A stretch of DNA of 64,000 nucleotides from Kluyvera sp047971185 (GTDB lineage: Bacteria; Pseudomonadota; Gammaproteobacteria; Enterobacterales; Enterobacteriaceae), in assembly GCF_047971185.1 (NCBI RefSeq), contig NZ_JBKDZH010000044.1, forward strand, positions 1 through 64,000, written 5' to 3'. Made by a program: the position numbers and the translations under genes. The notes beneath the pieces were generated by a model, which worked only from the letters and a program-made list of their open reading frames with translations, ran no database searches and was not told the origin of the DNA. Shown piece after piece: positions 61,396-64,000 of the stretch (positions within the stretch are counted from its first letter, which is position 1; the number at the start of each line of letters is the position of its first letter).

Positions 61396-61422
61396 ACCAG
61401 CGGGAGCTTTCCCGCTGGTTTC
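61396..61422 (+). terminator. terminator after frmA
   Basis: ACCAGCGGG and CCCGCTGGT form a 9-bp stem with a six-base loop, followed by TTTC. It ends frmRA without an frmB gene. Confidence 0.8.
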
Positions 61423-61461
61423 ATTAAGTGTGACCCGTCCTACGTTTCGCGCCTTTCCTGA

Positions 61462-61488
61462 TAAAAAATTAACGGAAATTGCCGATGA
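61462..61488 (+). promoter_or_regulatory. sigma-28 (FliA) promoter of trg
   Basis: TAAAAAAT at 61462-61469, an 11-base spacer, then GCCGATGA at 61481-61488. This matches the FliA pattern TAAAGTTT-N11-GCCGATAA with 7 of 8 bases in the -10. It is 36 bases before the trg start. Confidence 0.85.
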
Positions 61489-61524
61489 CTCTGGTACTTA
61501 CCTCAAGTACAAGAGAGTTAACTC

Positions 61525-63219
61525 ATGGATAAAAAGTCTGCGCCGAGCCGGGCGCAAAAGATCGGTTTTTTACACCATATTCGCCTGGTGCCGTTTTTTG
61601 GCTCCGTGTTCGGCGGTATTTTACTGCTCTTTGCTCTCAGCTCAGGGCTGGCTGGCTATTTTATGTGGCAAGCCGATAACGACCAGCGAGACGTCACCCA
61701 TGAACTGCAGGTGCGGGTGGGGCTTTCCGATAGTGCCAACTATCTGCGCGAAGCGCGTTTAATGATGATTCACGCCGGGGCAGACAGTCGCATCGCCGAA
61801 ATGGAGAGCATGAAGAAAAACCTCGCCGCGGCGGCGAACTGGATCACGCGTTCTCAGGATGGCTATAAAGTTTACACCGATCGTGGCGTGAAAACGTCCG
61901 CCGACCAGGCGCTGGATGGCGAAATGAATCAGCGCTATAACGCCTATCTGGAAGGGATGAAACCGATGCTGAAATATGCCCAGAACGGCATGTTTGAGGC
62001 GATCATCAACTATGAAAGCGAGCAGGCCCGCGCGCTGGACGATGCTTACAACGATGTGCGCCTGAAGGTTATTGATATCCGTACCGCCCGCGCCAACCAG
62101 CTGGCCGAGCTGGCCCACGATCGTACCCGCCTGGGTGTCATGTTTATGATTGGCGCGTTCATCCTGGCGCTGGTGATGACGGTGCTGACGTTCACGACCT
62201 TACGTCGCGTGGTGATTCAGCCGCTGCAGCGCGCCGGTACGCGCATTGCGCAGATCGCCAGCGGCGACCTGACCATGGCGGATGAGCCGGTGGGGCGCAG
62301 CGAAATTGGCCAACTCAACGGCAATCTCCAGAAAATGCAGCATGCGCTGGTGCAGACCGTCGGCACGGTACGCCAGGGTGCGGAAGAGATTTACCGGGGG
62401 ACCAGCGAAATTTCAGTGGGTAACACCGACCTTTCTTCCCGTACGGAGCAGCAGGCCGCGGCGATTGAACAAACGGCCGCCAGTATGGAGCAGCTCACCG
62501 CCACGGTGAAACAGAACGCCGAAAACGCTCATCATGCCAGCAAGCTTGCGGAGGACGCCTCCGGTAAAGCCTCACGCGGCGGCCAGCTGGTTTCCGGGGT
62601 AGTGGCGACCATGGGCAGCATTTCCACCAGCTCGAAGAAAATCTCGGAAATTACCTCGGTCATTAACAGCATTGCCTTCCAGACCAATATTCTGGCACTG
62701 AACGCCGCGGTTGAAGCGGCTCGCGCGGGCGAGCAGGGGCGCGGGTTTGCGGTGGTGGCCAGTGAAGTACGCACGCTGGCAAGCCGCAGCGCTCAGGCGG
62801 CGAAAGAGATCGAAGGGTTGATCAGTGAGTCGGTCACTTTAATTGAGCGCGGCTCGGATGAAGTGGTGCGTGCAGGTTCGACGATGACCGATATCGTGGA
62901 TGCGGTCAAACGCGTGACCGATATTATGCTGGAAATCGCGGCCGCCTCTGACGAACAAAATCGCGGGATTCAGCAGGTGAGCCAGGCGGTGACCGAGATG
63001 GATAACGTCACGCAGCAAAACGCCTCGCTGGTCGAGGAGGCTTCAGCGGCGGCGGCCTCGCTGGAAGAGCAGGCGGCACGTCTTACCGAAGCGGTGGGCG
63101 TGTTCCGTATTCAGCGCAGTGAAAATAGCGTATCGGAGAAGGCCAGCGTGAAAGCGGCGTTTACGCCGACGCGTCCGGCTGTCGCCACCGCGGGTGCGGA
63201 TAACTGGGAAACGTTCTGA
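61525..63219 (+). CDS. trg: methyl-accepting chemotaxis protein, Trg type
   Basis: Trg senses ribose and galactose through periplasmic binding proteins and signals to CheA. The 564-residue protein aligns with E. coli Trg from the IGFLHHIRLVPFF start onward. It has a membrane helix near 25-47, a periplasmic four-helix domain to about 205, a second membrane helix near 207-230, a HAMP domain, and a methyl-accepting cytoplasmic domain with the conserved tip IAFQTNILALNAAVEAARAG near 385. Unlike E. coli Trg it ends in DNWETF, the CheR/CheB-binding tether of Tar and Tsr. It is driven by a sigma-28 promoter. Confidence 0.95.
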   Translation: MDKKSAPSRAQKIGFLHHIRLVPFFGSVFGGILLLFALSSGLAGYFMWQADNDQRDVTHELQVRVGLSDSANYLREARLMMIHAGADSRIAEMESMKKNLAAAANWITRSQDGYKVYTDRGVKTSADQALDGEMNQRYNAYLEGMKPMLKYAQNGMFEAIINYESEQARALDDAYNDVRLKVIDIRTARANQLAELAHDRTRLGVMFMIGAFILALVMTVLTFTTLRRVVIQPLQRAGTRIAQIASGDLTMADEPVGRSEIGQLNGNLQKMQHALVQTVGTVRQGAEEIYRGTSEISVGNTDLSSRTEQQAAAIEQTAASMEQLTATVKQNAENAHHASKLAEDASGKASRGGQLVSGVVATMGSISTSSKKISEITSVINSIAFQTNILALNAAVEAARAGEQGRGFAVVASEVRTLASRSAQAAKEIEGLISESVTLIERGSDEVVRAGSTMTDIVDAVKRVTDIMLEIAAASDEQNRGIQQVSQAVTEMDNVTQQNASLVEEASAAAASLEEQAARLTEAVGVFRIQRSENSVSEKASVKAAFTPTRPAVATAGADNWETF

Positions 63220-63225
63220 TAAGTC

Positions 63226-63258
63226 AAAAAAGCCCCGTAGCCAAGGGCGGCTACGGGG
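63226..63258 (-). terminator. terminator for the glucose-dehydrogenase-like gene
   Basis: CCCCGTAGCC and GGCTACGGGG form a 10-bp perfect stem. On the minus strand it is followed by a run of six T (A on the plus strand), so it stops the convergent gene; it may also help end trg. Confidence 0.88.
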
Positions 63259-63265
63259 AAGAGGA

Positions 63266-64000
63266 TTACTGCGAATCCGGCAGGGCGTAAGCAATGATGT
63301 AGTCACCGCGATCCGGCGACTGGCGTGCGCCTCCGGCGTTAATCACGATGTACTGCTTACCGGTTTTCGGCGATACGTAGGTCATCGGGCCAGACTGGCT
63401 GCCCACCGGCAGGCGGTCTTTCCAGATCTCTTTCCCGGTCGCGGTATCAAACGCGCGCAGATAGAAGTCCTGAGTCCCCGCGAAGAACAGCAGGCCCGAC
63501 TGCGTCGAGAGCGATGCGCCCAGCGTCGGCATGCCAATAGGAATCGGCATGTGCATACGGATGCCCAGCGGACCGGTATCTTCAACGGTACCCACCGGCA
63601 CCTGCCACACAATTTTACCCGACTTCAGATCCACCGCGGACATGGTACCAAACGGCGGTTTCTGACACGGGATCCCCAGCGGCGACAGGAAGCGCTCGCG
63701 CATTGCGCCGTACGGCGTACCGTCCATCGGCACAATCCCCATCTCAATACCGCTGGCGTCTTTAGCGACGTTAGCGCGCGGCACCATATAGTTGGCGAGG
63801 CCCAGGCGCATATCGTTAACGAACATCAGGCTATTGTTCGGGTCAACCGACACGCTGCCCCAGTTCATACCGCCCAGTGAACCCGGATATTGCAGCGAAC
63901 GATCGACGCCCGGCGGGGTAAAAATGCCCTGATGGCGCATCTCTTTAAACTGAATACGGCACAGCAGCAGGTCAACCGGGGTCGCGCCCCACATATCGGA
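63266..64000 (-). CDS. PQQ-dependent glucose dehydrogenase-like protein, C-terminal part
   Basis: The visible 240-odd residues are the C-terminal part of a membrane-bound quinoprotein dehydrogenase similar to Gcd, which oxidises aldoses in the periplasm with PQQ and passes electrons to ubiquinone. Beta-propeller blades typical of the family are seen: GIFTPPGVDRSLQYPGSLGG, NWGSVSVDPNN, MSAVDLKSGKIVWQVPVGT, and the end GGARQSPDRGDYIIAYALPD. The gene runs off the window at 64000, so its start, any membrane anchor and its full length are not visible. It could be gcd itself or a close paralogue. Confidence 0.85.
   Translation of the reverse strand, partial: SDMWGATPVDLLLCRIQFKEMRHQGIFTPPGVDRSLQYPGSLGGMNWGSVSVDPNNSLMFVNDMRLGLANYMVPRANVAKDASGIEMGIVPMDGTPYGAMRERFLSPLGIPCQKPPFGTMSAVDLKSGKIVWQVPVGTVEDTGPLGIRMHMPIPIGMPTLGASLSTQSGLLFFAGTQDFYLRAFDTATGKEIWKDRLPVGSQSGPMTYVSPKTGKQYIVINAGGARQSPDRGDYIIAYALPDSQ

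Noticed and set aside
1..64000. CRISPR array, tRNA, rRNA, insertion sequence or prophage
   Set aside because: No regularly spaced repeats, no tRNA-like cloverleaf ends, no transposase, integrase or phage structural motif were noticed on either strand.

Overview
The window looks like chromosome from a member of the Enterobacteriaceae of moderately high GC. Almost every core protein can be matched from memory to an Escherichia coli homologue of nearly the same length, but the gene order is rearranged and has accessory insertions. A flagellar (sigma-28 type) promoter in front of a trg chemoreceptor, together with the FlhDC antagonist ydiV, suggests a motile organism, or one only recently immotile. 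A Klebsiella aerogenes, Enterobacter or Kluyvera-like lineage would fit, but the genus cannot be fixed from sequence reading alone.

Layout. (1) 1-7037: pheM leader peptide and attenuator, pheS, pheT, ihfA, btuC, btuE, btuD, nlpC. (2) 7186-9708: ydiV with a small coupled upstream reading frame, selO, and a Fur-box-associated hemP on the minus strand. (3) 9844-14587: aroH with a TrpR operator lying in the end of ppsR, then the divergent ppsR/ppsA pair. (4) 14798-20617: an accessory insertion with a cytosolic family 3 glycosidase and two overlapping DUF262 genes of AT-richer composition, one carrying an HNH-type (DUF1524) C-terminus. This is a probable anti-phage or restriction module. (5) 20864-25976: small RNA rprA, ydiK, ydiJ, menI. 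(6) 26024-36027: a two-gene oxidoreductase/monooxygenase unit, then the complete mhpR-mhpABCDFET pathway for 3-(3-hydroxyphenyl)propionate catabolism with a visible MhpR operator. (7) 36148-43819: a fused remnant of ynbA (and probably ynbC) before an intact ynbD, then pdxI, a GFA-family gene, azoR and hrpA. (8) 43831-52413: an unreported-looking ldr/rdl type I toxin-antitoxin locus, a PBP4B-like serine hydrolase, a MarR-controlled tripartite efflux operon ending in an O-methyltransferase gene, and a metabolite:H+ symporter. (9) 52774-64000: ydcF, an unknown beta-barrel candidate, aldA, an esterase, an intact gapC, cybB, leuE, a degenerate hok/mok locus, frmR-frmA, trg and the 3' part of a PQQ glucose-dehydrogenase-like gene.

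How the genes work together. The mhp block takes hydroxylated phenylpropanoids through ring hydroxylation, meta cleavage, hydrolysis, hydration, aldol cleavage and CoA acylation to central intermediates. ppsA and its regulator ppsR, with gapC and aldA, handle three-carbon and aldehyde metabolism. frmRA and the GFA-family protein deal with formaldehyde-type electrophiles. btuCED, hemP and a possible Fur box near 52565 concern cobalamin and iron. The accessory items (DUF262 pair, ldr/rdl, hok relic, ynb deletion scar, MarR efflux operon) sit exactly where the order departs from E. coli and are the most informative parts of the window.
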